From the NCBI GenBank assembly GCA_963854835.1, contig OY978530.1, positions 33,727,695-33,791,694 of the forward strand: a stretch of DNA of 64,000 nucleotides, written 5' to 3'. The notes under the pieces are model-generated. The model did not search any database. It saw nothing but the letters and a program-made list of their open reading frames with translations, and had not been told where the DNA came from. The DNA comes from Megamerina dolium. Taxonomy: Eukaryota; Arthropoda; Insecta; Diptera; Megamerinidae. Below, one piece after another: positions 24,142-33,639 of the stretch (the stretch's first letter is position 1; every line of letters starts with the position of its first letter). Position numbers and translations under genes: made by a program.

Positions 24142-26011
24142 GAATCTGAAAACACAGCTACAGCACTGCACTCGAAAGTTAAAGCAAGCCTTAAAAAATA
24201 AAAACAACAAAGAGTTAGAAGAGCACATAGCGAAATTAACACCTGGTGAAGCGTCAGACTACTCTTTGTGGAAATCAGCACAAAAATCAAATCGGCCAAT
24301 TCTCACTGATTCCCCCATCCGTTTGAGTGACGGTAATTGGGCTAGAAGCAACTGTGAGAAGGGTTTGGCTTTTGCAAACCACCTAAAAAGTGTGTTTACA
24401 CCCAATCCACCCTCTTCACAGTCCTCATTACCAATATTAACTTCTCAACCTTGCTCAATAACGCTCAAAATTAAAAAAAAGGACATATTCAAAGCAATTT
24501 ATAAAGATTTAAACCCAAAAAAATCACCTGGTCCAGATAAAATTACCGGTAAAATGATAAAAGAGCTACCTCCGGCTTCAGTAATTCATCTGATGCACAT
24601 TTTCAATGCTATCCTTCGTATTAAACACTATCCCAAATGCTGGAAAACTTCAAAAATTATTATGATAGCAAAACCAGGAAAAGACCCTACAAAAGTTGCA
24701 TCATACAGACCTATCAGCCTCCTGCCTCTACTTTCTAAAGTATTCGAAAAGCTACTTGTCATGAATATAACTCCATTTATTAATCTCAACCAACTGATTC
24801 CTCAATATCAGTTTGGATTTAGAAAGCAGCACGGCACAATAGAACAAGTCCACCGCATTGTAACTCTGATAAGGAACACTTTTGAAGAAAAAAAGTATTG
24901 CTCAGCTGTCTTTCTTGATATCACTCAAGCTTTCGATAAAGTATGGCACGATGGCCTTATTTACAAACTCAAACTATTACTGCCTGCAAATGTCTCCTCA
25001 TTGCTTAGTAGCTACCTCACGAAAAGACAATTTCTCGTATATCACAAGGATTACACAACAAATCCATTGGATATTCACGCTGGCGTTCCTCAAGGAAGCG
25101 TTTTGGGTCCCTTACTGTATCTCTTATACACTTCAGATATGCCCAACAATAACTATACATTCATATCGACCTTTGCTGATGATACGGCAATATTGTGCTC
25201 TCGCTCTAACCCCATAGAAGCTACTAAACTCCTGCAGACTCATGTCGATTCTCTCGAAATCTGGCTAGCAAAATGGCGTATAAAAGTCAATGAATCAAAG
25301 AGCGTACATGTAACCTTCACGCTAAGGCTAGATACATGTCCCCCACTTAAAATTAATGGCCAATCAGTTCCACAATGTTCCTCAACAAAGTACTTGGGTA
25401 TTCACCTCGACAGAAGGCTGACATGGAAAAATCACATAGAGGCAAAGAAAACTCAGATCAAGCTTAAAATGAATCAGTTATGGTGGCTGTTACACAAAAG
25501 ATCAAAGTTGAATCTTGAATACAAAGTGCTATTATATAAAGCAATCCTGAAACCAATCTGGATTTATGGTATTCAGTTTTGGGGCACCGCATCTCCCTCT
25601 AATATCGAAAAATTGCAGCGAATACAATCCAAGTGTCTGCGAATTATTGTAAACGCGCCTTGGTATATGAGGAACGTTAACATCCATCGAGATTTAAATG
25701 TATCCACAATTTCTGAGGAAGTTGCAATGTCCTGCAGAAGCTACATTCAAAAATTACACAATCATCCGAATCCCCTTGCTAGGAAATTGTTGCTGAGCAA
25801 GGGGCATCGTCGATTAAAAAGAAAAGACACACTGAATATACTGTAAAATTGCTACATCTCGCGACTCACCAACTTGTGATGGAACGTAGGGGATATCACA
25901 TAGTTTTATTTAGTTTGTAAGATTTGAATACTTATTGTTAGTTTCTTGTATTTAAGAAAGATTCAATAAAAAAAAAAAATAAGCTAACAAAAAAAAAAAA
26001 AAAAAAAAAAA
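24142..26011 (+). pseudogene. LINE-B ORF2 3' part and tail, left palindrome arm
   Basis: From 24142 to the stop at 25846-25848 this is the reverse transcriptase half of LINE-B ORF2 (residues about 316 to 882). It includes KKSPGPDKITGKMIKELPP, FLDITQAFDKVWHDG, GVPQGSVLGPLLYLLY and FADDTAILC. The protein is identical to the corresponding part of 27755-30403. The 3' untranslated region, AATAAA and poly(A) follow (to 26011). The endonuclease is missing, so this copy could not move unaided. A frame starting at 24092 fuses LINE-A residues to it by chance. Confidence 0.92.
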
Positions 26012-26797
26012 AGTTGTTATTTATTATTTGCGATACATAAGCATGTACGCACCTTAGATTTAACAAGGTAATGATCCGAGTCGATGTTGGCACCACGGAT
26101 CGATTTCACGTCCATCGCACTGAAAGCATGCCTTCCGTCAATCACCACATGATCAATTTGGTTTCTTGTACGTTGATCTGGAGACAGCCATGTCGCTTTG
26201 TGGATGTCGAGATGCTGGAATCTGGTACCGCCAATTACCATGTTTCGTGCTGAAGCGAAGTCGATCAGCCTCATTCCCGTGTTCTGGTGGAGGCTAAATT
26301 TTCCGACAGTTGGACCAAAGGTACCTTCTTTGCCCACCCTGGCATTGAAGTCGCCATGCACGATTTTGTTATCGTGGCGGGGGCAGCTGTCGTAAGCTTC
26401 TTTGAGGCGCTGAAAGAAACTCTCCTAGGTCATATTGTCCTTCTCATCCGTCCGAGCCTGGGCACATATAAGGCTGATGATGTGAGACAAGATGTCGTAG
26501 TCTCTTGCTGACCAAAAATCCACATCCTAATTCGTGCCTTTCAGCATGGCAACTGTAGTAAATGTCACAGGACGCTCTTTTGGAGCAGCCCTGTCCCGTC
26601 CATCGCATTTCCTGGAGAGCGGTGATGTCAGTTCTGTATTTCTCGAGGACATCAACCAGCTGGATAGAGGCACCCTCCCTATAAAGGCACCGGACGTTCC
26701 AGGTGCATATCCGTAAATCATGGTCCTTATTTCGTTTGCGGGGGTCTTCAATAAAGGGGTGACTACCTTTTATTGAAAATAAAAATGCCTCGGACAT
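26012..26797 (-). pseudogene. LINE-A endonuclease region, left palindrome arm
   Basis: Mirror image of 26804-27590. On the minus strand it reads LRICTWNVRCLYREGASIQL, LQEMRWTG, DFNARVGKEGTFGPTVGKF and SIRGANIDSDHYLVKSKV, in broken frames. A deletion after LVS (near 26480) removes about 50 bp relative to 38160-38220. Confidence 0.92.
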
Positions 26798-26820
26798 CAG
26801 TCTATGTCCGAGGCATTTTT
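26781..26820. repeat. Hairpin at the palindrome centre
   Basis: AAAAATGCCTCGGACAT, loop CAGTCT, then its exact reverse complement: 17-bp stem and 6-base loop, which then continues as the whole palindrome. The same 40 bases occur at 24023-24062, just outside the left arm. Confidence 0.95.
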
Positions 26821-27590
26821 ATTTTCAATAAAAGGTAGTCACCCCTTTATTGAAGACCCCCGCAAACGAAATAAGGACCATGATTTACGGATATGCACCT
26901 GGAACGTCCGGTGCCTTTATAGGGAGGGTGCCTCTATCCAGCTGGTTGATGTCCTCGAGAAATACAGAACTGACATCACCGCTCTCCAGGAAATGCGATG
27001 GACGGGACAGGGCTGCTCCAAAAGAGCGTCCTGTGACATTTACTACAGTTGCCATGCTGAAAGGCACGAATTAGGATGTGGATTTTTGGTCAGCAAGAGA
27101 CTACGACATCTTGTCTCACATCATCAGCCTTATATGTGCCCAGGCTCGGACGGATGAGAAGGACAATATGACCTAGGAGAGTTTCTTTCAGCGCCTCAAA
27201 GAAGCTTACGACAGCTGCCCCCGCCACGATAACAAAATCGTGCATGGCGACTTCAATGCCAGGGTGGGCAAAGAAGGTACCTTTGGTCCAACTGTCGGAA
27301 AATTTAGCCTCCACCAGAACACGGGAATGAGGCTGATCGACTTCGCTTCAGCACGAAACATGGTAATTGGCGGTACCAGATTCCAGCATCTCGACATCCA
27401 CAAAGCGACATGGCTGTCTCCAGATCAACGTACAAGAAACCAAATTGATCATGTGGTGATTGACGGAAGGCATGCTTTCAGTGCGATGGACGTGAAATCG
27501 ATCCGTGGTGCCAACATCGACTCGGATCATTACCTTGTTAAATCTAAGGTGCGTACATGCTTATGTATCGCAAATAATAAATAACAACTT
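26804..27590 (+). pseudogene. LINE-A endonuclease region, right palindrome arm
   Basis: Plus-strand EEP endonuclease fragments: ICTWNVRCLYREGAS (26892 on), LQEMRWTGQGCSKR, then after a deletion and frameshift HGDFNARVGKEGTFGPTVGK and HKATWLSPDQRTRNQIDHVV, ending SIRGANIDSDHYLVKSKV. At 27590 it is interrupted by LINE-B and resumes at 32096. It would nick the target DNA for retrotransposition, but the deletion makes it inactive. Confidence 0.9.
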
Positions 27591-27640
27591 TTTTTTTTTT
27601 TTTTTTTTTTTTGTTAGCTTATTTTTTTTTTTTATTGAAT
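27591..27640 (-). terminator. LINE-B poly(A) signal and tail
   Basis: On the minus strand AATAAA (27631-27636) is followed by an A run, AAGCTAAC and a longer A run next to the target duplication. The two A runs around AAGCTAAC suggest a short stretch copied past a first A-rich point. Confidence 0.85.
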
Positions 27641-27754
27641 CTTTCTTAAATACAAGAAACTAACAATAAGTATTCAAATCTTACAAACTAAATAAAACTA
27701 TGTGATATCCCCTACGTTCCATCACAAGTTGGTGAGTCGCGAGATGTAGCAATT

Positions 27755-30403
27755 TTACAGTATATTCAGTGTGTCTTTTCTTTTTAATCGACGATGCCCC
27801 TTGCTCAGCAACAATTTCCTAGCAAGGGGATTCGGATGATTGTGTAATTTTTGAATGTAGCTTCTGCAGGACATTGCAACTTCCTCAGAAATTGTGGATA
27901 CATTTAAATCTCGATGGATGTTAACGTTCCTCATATACCAAGGCGCGTTTACAATAATTCGCAGACACTTGGATTGTATTCGCTGCAATTTTTCGATATT
28001 AGAGGGAGATGCGGTGCCCCAAAACTGAATACCATAAATCCAGATTGGTTTCAGGATTGCTTTATATAATAGCACTTTGTATTCAAGATTCAACTTTGAT
28101 CTTTTGTGTAACAGCCACCATAACTGATTCATTTTAAGCTTGATCTGAGTTTTCTTTGCCTCTATGTGATTTTTCCATGTCAGCCTTCTGTCGAGGTGAA
28201 TACCCAAGTACTTTGTTGAGGAACATTGTGGAACTGATTGGCCATTAATTTTAAGTGGGGGACATGTATCTAGCCTTAGCGTGAAGGTTACATGTACGCT
28301 CTTTGATTCATTGACTTTTATACGCCATTTTGCTAGCCAGATTTCGAGAGAATCGACATGAGTCTGCAGGAGTTTAGTAGCTTCTATGGGGTTAGAGCGA
28401 GAGCACAATATTGCCGTATCATCAGCAAAGGTCGATATGAATGTATAGTTATTGTTGGGCATATCTGAAGTGTATAAGAGATACAGTAAGGGACCCAAAA
28501 CGCTTCCTTGAGGAACGCCAGCGTGAATATCCAATGGATTTGTTGTGTAATCCTTGTGATATACGAGAAATTGTCTTTTCGTGAGGTAGCTACTAAGCAA
28601 TGAGGAGACATTTGCAGGCAGTAATAGTTTGAGTTTGTAAATAAGGCCATCGTGCCATACTTTATCGAAAGCTTGAGTGATATCAAGAAAGACAGCTGAG
28701 CAATACTTTTTTTCTTCAAAAGTGTTCCTTATCAGAGTTACAATGCGGTGGACTTGTTCTATTGTGCCGTGCTGCTTTCTAAATCCAAACTGATATTGAG
28801 GAATCAGTTGGTTGAGATTAATAAATGGAGTTATATTCATGACAAGTAGCTTTTCGAATACTTTAGAAAGTAGAGGCAGGAGGCTGATAGGTCTGTATGA
28901 TGCAACTTTTGTAGGGTCTTTTCCTGGTTTTGCTATCATAATAATTTTTGAAGTTTTCCAGCATTTGGGATAGTGTTTAATACGAAGGATAGCATTGAAA
29001 ATGTGCATCAGATGAATTACTGAAGCCGGAGGTAGCTCTTTTATCATTTTACCGGTAATTTTATCTGGACCAGGTGATTTTTTTGGGTTTAAATCTTTAT
29101 AAATTGCTTTGAATATGTCCTTTTTTTTAATTTTGAGCGTTATTGAGCAAGGTTGAGAAGTTAATATTGGTAATGAGGACTGTGAAGAGGGTGGATTGGG
29201 TGTAAACACACTTTTTAGGTGGTTTGCAAAAGCCAAACCCTTCTCACAGTTGCTTCTAGCCCAATTACCGTCACTCAAACGGATGGGGGAATCAGTGAGA
29301 ATTGGCCGATTTGATTTTTGTGCTGATTTCCACAAAGAGTAGTCTGACGCTTCACCAGGTGTTAATTTCGCTATGTGCTCTTCTAACTCTTTGTTGTTTT
29401 TATTTTTTAAGGCTTGCTTTAACTTTCGAGTGCAGTGCTGTAGCTGTGTTTTCAGATTCGGTGATCTGAATTCTTGCCATTGTCTTCGGAGTCTTCTTTT
29501 CTGTCTTACTAGCAATTCAATATCGGCTGGTGTGTATGGGCTATAGTTTGATTGCTTGCATACCTTTGTGCAGGTGGCTGAGCTGAGAGCTAATGAGAGC
29601 AGCTGGTTGAATTTTTCGAGTGCTGAGTCTACATCGTGTCCATTTCTTAATACAGTACTCAGAGGAAGATGGGAATTTATATATTTCTTGAATTTCAACC
29701 AGTCTATTTTCTTTCTAACGCAATTGCTTTGGGGGCTTGGTGATTTTATAGATATTACCGTGGGTGAGTGGTCAGATGATAGATCATAATTACACTCTGT
29801 GGAGATATTTTCCATCTGCAAACCTTTGGCGACTCCAAAGTCTATGAGATCGGGTATTTTCCTCTTGTCCGTCGGCCAATATGTCGGTTGACCATTTGAA
29901 ATAACATCGTAGCCGTGGTTAGTGATGATTGAACATAGTCTTTTGCCTTTTGGAGTTATTAATCGGGAGCCCCAGTGAGTGTGTTTGGCGTTGAAATCGC
30001 CAGCAACCAAGAATTTGCTACCAAGAGTTGAGAAAAATTCTTTATATTGCTGTTCGGTAATACTGTATCTTGGGGGACAGTATATCGCAGATATTACTAG
30101 CTTAGAGATGTATTCTTCCAGACATATAGATGTTGCTTGCAAGTAGACGCTACTAAAATCTTCAAGAACATGATGTTTTATTCTGCTTTTTATCAATATG
30201 GCAGTTCCTCCGCGTGCCTTACCATGCGGATGATTTGTGGTGTACAGTTTGTAATATGGTATTTGGTAGCAATTTTTGTCAGTGAAATGGGTCTCAGATA
30301 TCATCATTATGTCGATTTGGCTGGATTCAAGGAATTGAATTAGCTCCAAACGGTGCTGGCTTAAGCCGTTGGCGTTCCAGTGGCATATCTTGAGACAACT
30401 CAT
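27755..30403 (-). CDS. LINE-B ORF2, endonuclease-reverse transcriptase, 882 aa
   Basis: Makes a DNA nick and copies element RNA at the nick (target-primed reverse transcription). EEP endonuclease in residues 1-225: KICHWNANGL, MMISETHF, LVAGDFNAKHTHWGS and the SSDHSPT end. The reverse transcriptase covers about 440-720: SPGPDKITGKMI, YRPISLLPLLSKVFEKLL, FLDITQAFDKVWHDGL, GVPQGSVLGPLLYLLY and the catalytic FADD (about 659). The thumb contains KYLGIHLDRRLTWKNHI. There is no RNase H, as in the Jockey clade. The C-terminus has RIQSKCLRIIVNAPWYMRN. The start ATGAGTTGTCTC overlaps the ORF1 stop. No stop or frameshift; length is usual for Jockey ORF2. Confidence 0.95.
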   Translation of the reverse strand: MSCLKICHWNANGLSQHRLELIQFLESSQIDIMMISETHFTDKNCYQIPYYKLYTTNHPHGKARGGTAILIKSRIKHHVLEDFSSVYLQATSICLEEYISKLVISAIYCPPRYSITEQQYKEFFSTLGSKFLVAGDFNAKHTHWGSRLITPKGKRLCSIITNHGYDVISNGQPTYWPTDKRKIPDLIDFGVAKGLQMENISTECNYDLSSDHSPTVISIKSPSPQSNCVRKKIDWLKFKKYINSHLPLSTVLRNGHDVDSALEKFNQLLSLALSSATCTKVCKQSNYSPYTPADIELLVRQKRRLRRQWQEFRSPNLKTQLQHCTRKLKQALKNKNNKELEEHIAKLTPGEASDYSLWKSAQKSNRPILTDSPIRLSDGNWARSNCEKGLAFANHLKSVFTPNPPSSQSSLPILTSQPCSITLKIKKKDIFKAIYKDLNPKKSPGPDKITGKMIKELPPASVIHLMHIFNAILRIKHYPKCWKTSKIIMIAKPGKDPTKVASYRPISLLPLLSKVFEKLLVMNITPFINLNQLIPQYQFGFRKQHGTIEQVHRIVTLIRNTFEEKKYCSAVFLDITQAFDKVWHDGLIYKLKLLLPANVSSLLSSYLTKRQFLVYHKDYTTNPLDIHAGVPQGSVLGPLLYLLYTSDMPNNNYTFISTFADDTAILCSRSNPIEATKLLQTHVDSLEIWLAKWRIKVNESKSVHVTFTLRLDTCPPLKINGQSVPQCSSTKYLGIHLDRRLTWKNHIEAKKTQIKLKMNQLWWLLHKRSKLNLEYKVLLYKAILKPIWIYGIQFWGTASPSNIEKLQRIQSKCLRIIVNAPWYMRNVNIHRDLNVSTISEEVAMSCRSYIQKLHNHPNPLARKLLLSKGHRRLKRKDTLNIL

Positions 30404-31965
30404 GGTCTGGATAGCAATGTTTGGAGTAACATCGATTGATTTTTCATCATTTCTTGCATCATTGTTTGCATTGAGTTCATGAATTGGTTCATATTCTGAA
30501 TCAATGTTTGAAGCAAATGTTCAAGGGTACTTGGCTGTTGGGTGGGCAGTGAGTGTTTCTGCTCATTATTTACATTGCTTTGTTGGTGTGGGTTTTGTTT
30601 TAACACGCTAGCGTATGAATTGGTTTGATTCTTGTTTGGGATTGCAGAGAAGAATTGTGTTGCATCAATATTTTGTCTCTTACTTGAGTTGGCTATCTGA
30701 GTTTGCTCAACTGGTTTTAGAGGTTGATTGCTAGCGGAGAAATTTAGCTTTAGGGTTGTATATACTGGGCAACCTCTATAATTTGCGGTGTGATTACCTC
30801 CACAATTGCTGCATTTTTTCATGCTAGCATCGCCTTTAGATTTTGGGCATATGTTTGATTTATGGAGATCTCCACAAATCACACAAACAGCTGGCAGGGT
30901 ACAATATGTCTTAGTATGTCCATATTCTTGGCAGTTGCTGCACTGAGGAGGTCCAGTTCTCTTATGGGGTTCTTCGATTGTGATTTTGCGATGCAATAAA
31001 TATCGAATTTTATATATGGGGTGTACTTCACCTTTTTTTAGGGGTTTTGTTTCAGGCTGAAGCTCAATACGATATAACGGTTGAGGTATATTGCTCTTGT
31101 TGAGAATGTTGAATACTGTTTTGGCTTGAAACCCTTCTTCCTGAAGGGCAAGTTTGATTTCGTTAATATCAACGTTGGGTTCGACGCCTTTGAGTACAAC
31201 GATTAAGCCCTTACTACTTTTTAGCTGATATGTGTAGTAATTCTTTTTTACAGCATCAAATTCCGCTATTACTTTGCGATAATGAGTTTCGCTGTAGATT
31301 TGCACTTTTGTTTCCTCAATTTGGCCTTTGCGAATAGGAACAACGTGGAAATTCTTTGGTCCTATAAGACTTGTAATTCTAGAAATCAACTTATCTGAGT
31401 TGCGTTCTCTTAAGAAAATGGGTGGGGGTTTGAAATTTTTCTTGGAGATAATATTTTCGTCACTTTCATCACCTGAAAGCAGAGCGTATCTATTTTCCGA
31501 ACTAATAGGGACAGTGTTCTGTTTTTGAATTTTTGTTGAATTCATTTGTTTTGAATTTTGGGGACTTCTCTTTCGCTTTACTACAGTAATGTAGCGATCA
31601 ATACCAGTTTGAACAGCAACTGGTTCTTTATTAGTCATCGCACTAGTTGCTTTAACTACTGGGTCATGCACTTCAGTAGAAGTGCCGTTATTTGATTGCT
31701 TTGATGTTGTAGCTGTTGGTGTTACAGCAGGAGAAGCACATTGTACACTCCACGGTATAGAGGGAGATAGTATATCACGATAGAACAAATTATTTTTTTT
31801 GTCTGTATTTATTGTTGTTGCAAAATTTGATGAATTTTTAATATGTGCAGGCAAAAGATTTGCACTGTTACTTTCACTTGTGCAGTGTGTATCAACTGTT
31901 TTATTTGATAATGCACTTATCGGGGGGGTTTGCGCGGGTGATTGCAAATTATTGTTTACACACAC
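30400..31965 (-). CDS. LINE-B ORF1, Gag-like RNA-binding protein, 521 aa
   Basis: Nucleic-acid-binding ORF1 of a Jockey-type LINE, expected to coat the element RNA. The N-terminal third is Ser/Thr/Asn-rich and probably unstructured. A middle part (about residues 190-330; FHVVPIRKGQIEE, GLIVVLKGVEPNVDINEIK) fits the RRM-like/PRE_C2HC fold common in these proteins. Cysteine knuckles follow: CSNCQEYGHTKTYC, CVICGDLHKSNIC and CSNCGGNHTANYRGC (about residues 335-400). The C-terminal region is Gln/Met-rich. The first Met (MCVNNNLQSPAQ) was used, and a stop follows CTATCCAGACCA. Its TGA overlaps the ORF2 ATG, as in other elements where ORF2 is made by re-initiation. Intact. Confidence 0.92.
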   Translation of the reverse strand: MCVNNNLQSPAQTPPISALSNKTVDTHCTSESNSANLLPAHIKNSSNFATTINTDKKNNLFYRDILSPSIPWSVQCASPAVTPTATTSKQSNNGTSTEVHDPVVKATSAMTNKEPVAVQTGIDRYITVVKRKRSPQNSKQMNSTKIQKQNTVPISSENRYALLSGDESDENIISKKNFKPPPIFLRERNSDKLISRITSLIGPKNFHVVPIRKGQIEETKVQIYSETHYRKVIAEFDAVKKNYYTYQLKSSKGLIVVLKGVEPNVDINEIKLALQEEGFQAKTVFNILNKSNIPQPLYRIELQPETKPLKKGEVHPIYKIRYLLHRKITIEEPHKRTGPPQCSNCQEYGHTKTYCTLPAVCVICGDLHKSNICPKSKGDASMKKCSNCGGNHTANYRGCPVYTTLKLNFSASNQPLKPVEQTQIANSSKRQNIDATQFFSAIPNKNQTNSYASVLKQNPHQQSNVNNEQKHSLPTQQPSTLEHLLQTLIQNMNQFMNSMQTMMQEMMKNQSMLLQTLLSRP

Positions 31966-32095
31966 ATTAACAGGCGATTGCCGTTGCCGGAGAGGAGAGC
32001 GCTGAACACTTATATTATAAACAAAATGTTTGCAAATTATATTATTATTTTATTTGTTTTTTTTTTTCTAAAAATCAAAAGAAAGACGTCCACTC

Positions 32096-32590
32096 AAATA
32101 ACAACTTGACGGTAGTAAGTTGCGATCACCAGAGACAGCAGATGCATTTGCTACTCGACTATCGGATCTGCTTAGACATAACACTCCCTAACTTGATGAT
32201 ACATTCGTACGGTGGACACACATATCCCACTCCATTACTGCTGCAGTCGAAGAGGTAATCGGTTTGTACCGTCTTCTGAGGAACGAGTGGTATGATCAGG
32301 ACGCTACCGCAGAGAAAGATGAAAGACTTGAAAATTCTTTGAGAAGAACATGCGCCTGAGTGGAGGTTTAAATCCCGGAGCCTCTTCTTGTCGTGATGGA
32401 AATGGGAATCTGGTTACAGATGTCCAGAGTGTACTGAGCCTATGGAGGGAACATTTCTCCACATTACTGAATGGCGATGCTACGAACAATTCCGCCATTG
32501 GAAGAAATTGCCCGATAACCCCAATTACAGATGATGGTGTTGATGTTCCACCACCCGACTATGACGAGGTTGAAACGTCCATTTTATGGC
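32096..32590 (+). pseudogene. LINE-A continuation after LINE-B
   Basis: Resumes where 27590 stopped. Readable blocks between endonuclease and reverse transcriptase match 38565-39180: SPETADAF equivalents, then RLSGGLNPGASSCRDGNGNL and VTDVQSVLSLWREHFSTLLN (32350-32480). A deletion of about 150 bp lies near 32310. It ends at the join with reversed Gypsy-1 pol in GTCCATTTTATGGC at about 32587. Confidence 0.88.
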
Positions 32591-33639
32591 TATCACTTCA
32601 TTTATTCTCGCCTTGGGTACCACTAGAAGATCATTAGTGATTTTTCCATCCTCACTTTCCCATGCTCGGAATAAACATCCGTCTCGTAAGTGCAGGCTTT
32701 GCCACTGCGCCCAGTATGCCTTTGCTATTGGACTCTCATTAGCCATTTCTTGCCAATCTGGACGTATGCCCTGCTCCTTGTATTCCATAATCTTTACGAG
32801 ATCTGGGTCGTTCCGCTGATCTTCTTGCACTCGTTCGGTGGTCCATGACTCCTCCGGCAATATATTCGTAAGTCGTATGTCGACAATGTGCTCCTTGCTT
32901 TCCACTCGAGAACAATGTTTACCTTCCATTTTGCAAGGACGACGAGATAGAGCATCCGCGTTGCCGTGATGTCCTCCTTTACGATGTTCGATGGTAAAAT
33001 CATTACTCTGCAGCCTTTCAATCCAGCGCGCCAATTGTCCTTCTGGGTTTTTAAATTGTAATAACCACCTTAGCGCTGCGTGGTCAGTTCTTAGATGAAA
33101 TGACTGGCCGTACAAGTATTTATGGAAATACTTCACACATTCCAATATTGCGAGCAACTCTCTTCGAGTGACACAGTAGTTTCTTTCTGGCTTCGACAGG
33201 ATTTTACTGTAGTATGCTATTACTTTTTCTTGCCCATCTATGATCTGAGAGAGCACACCACCTATTCCATAGCCACTCGCATCTGTGTCCAACACAAACT
33301 TTTGACCAAGTACTGGATACGCTAATACTGGTGCTGAACAGAGTCTTTCTTTCAGTTGTTCGAATGCTTTCTGTTGGTCTTCGCCCCATACAAATGGTAT
33401 GTTCTTTCTTGTTAACTCATGCAGACTGCTGGCGATGTTTGCAAATCCAGGAACAAATCGTCTATAGTAGGTGCATAAGCCTAGGAAGCTTCTTAGCTCG
33501 TGAAGATTCGACGGAATAGGCCATTCTTGAACTGCTGCTACTTTTCCTCGTCGGTATGTACCCCTTCTGTTGTTACTTTATGACCAAGATATTTAACTTC
33601 TTGCCTGAAGAGTGAACACTTTTTCATATTCAGTTTACT
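32590..33639 (-). pseudogene. Gypsy-1 pol fragment, inverted copy
   Basis: Minus-strand mirror of 20424-21473, from the reverse transcriptase connection (YLGHKVTTEG) through RNase H (MLDTDASGYGIGGVLSQ, 33295 on) to NEVIAIK. Only scattered substitutions separate it from the plus-strand copy (for example Tyr versus Asn in LQS(Y/N)DFTI), plus one frame change near 33540. At 33640 it joins LINE-A without an LTR or target duplication. Confidence 0.92.

Larger units (their letters stand above)
24138..29463. repeat. 5.3-kb near-perfect palindrome
   Basis: Arms 24138-26797 and 26804-29463 are reverse complements of each other, 2660 bp each, with a 6-bp loop (26798-26803, CAGTCT). Every frame I compared between the arms mirrors exactly (coordinates sum to 53601), and long A/T runs have equal length, so there is no indel. 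The right arm is LINE-A plus the first 1.87 kb of reversed LINE-B, and the left arm is its inverted copy. Confidence 0.95.
27591..32095 (-). mobile_element. LINE-B: complete Jockey-like retrotransposon
   Basis: About 4.5 kb on the minus strand: short 5' leader, ORF1, ORF2 overlapping it by ATGA, short 3' region with AATAAA and poly(A). It is inserted in LINE-A, with a 12-bp duplication AAATAACAACTT on both sides (27579-27590 and 32096-32107). Both ORFs are open, so this copy could be active. Other LINE-B copies: 24142-26011 (palindrome), 41093-44830 (damaged), 63198-63453 (3' stub). Confidence 0.93.
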
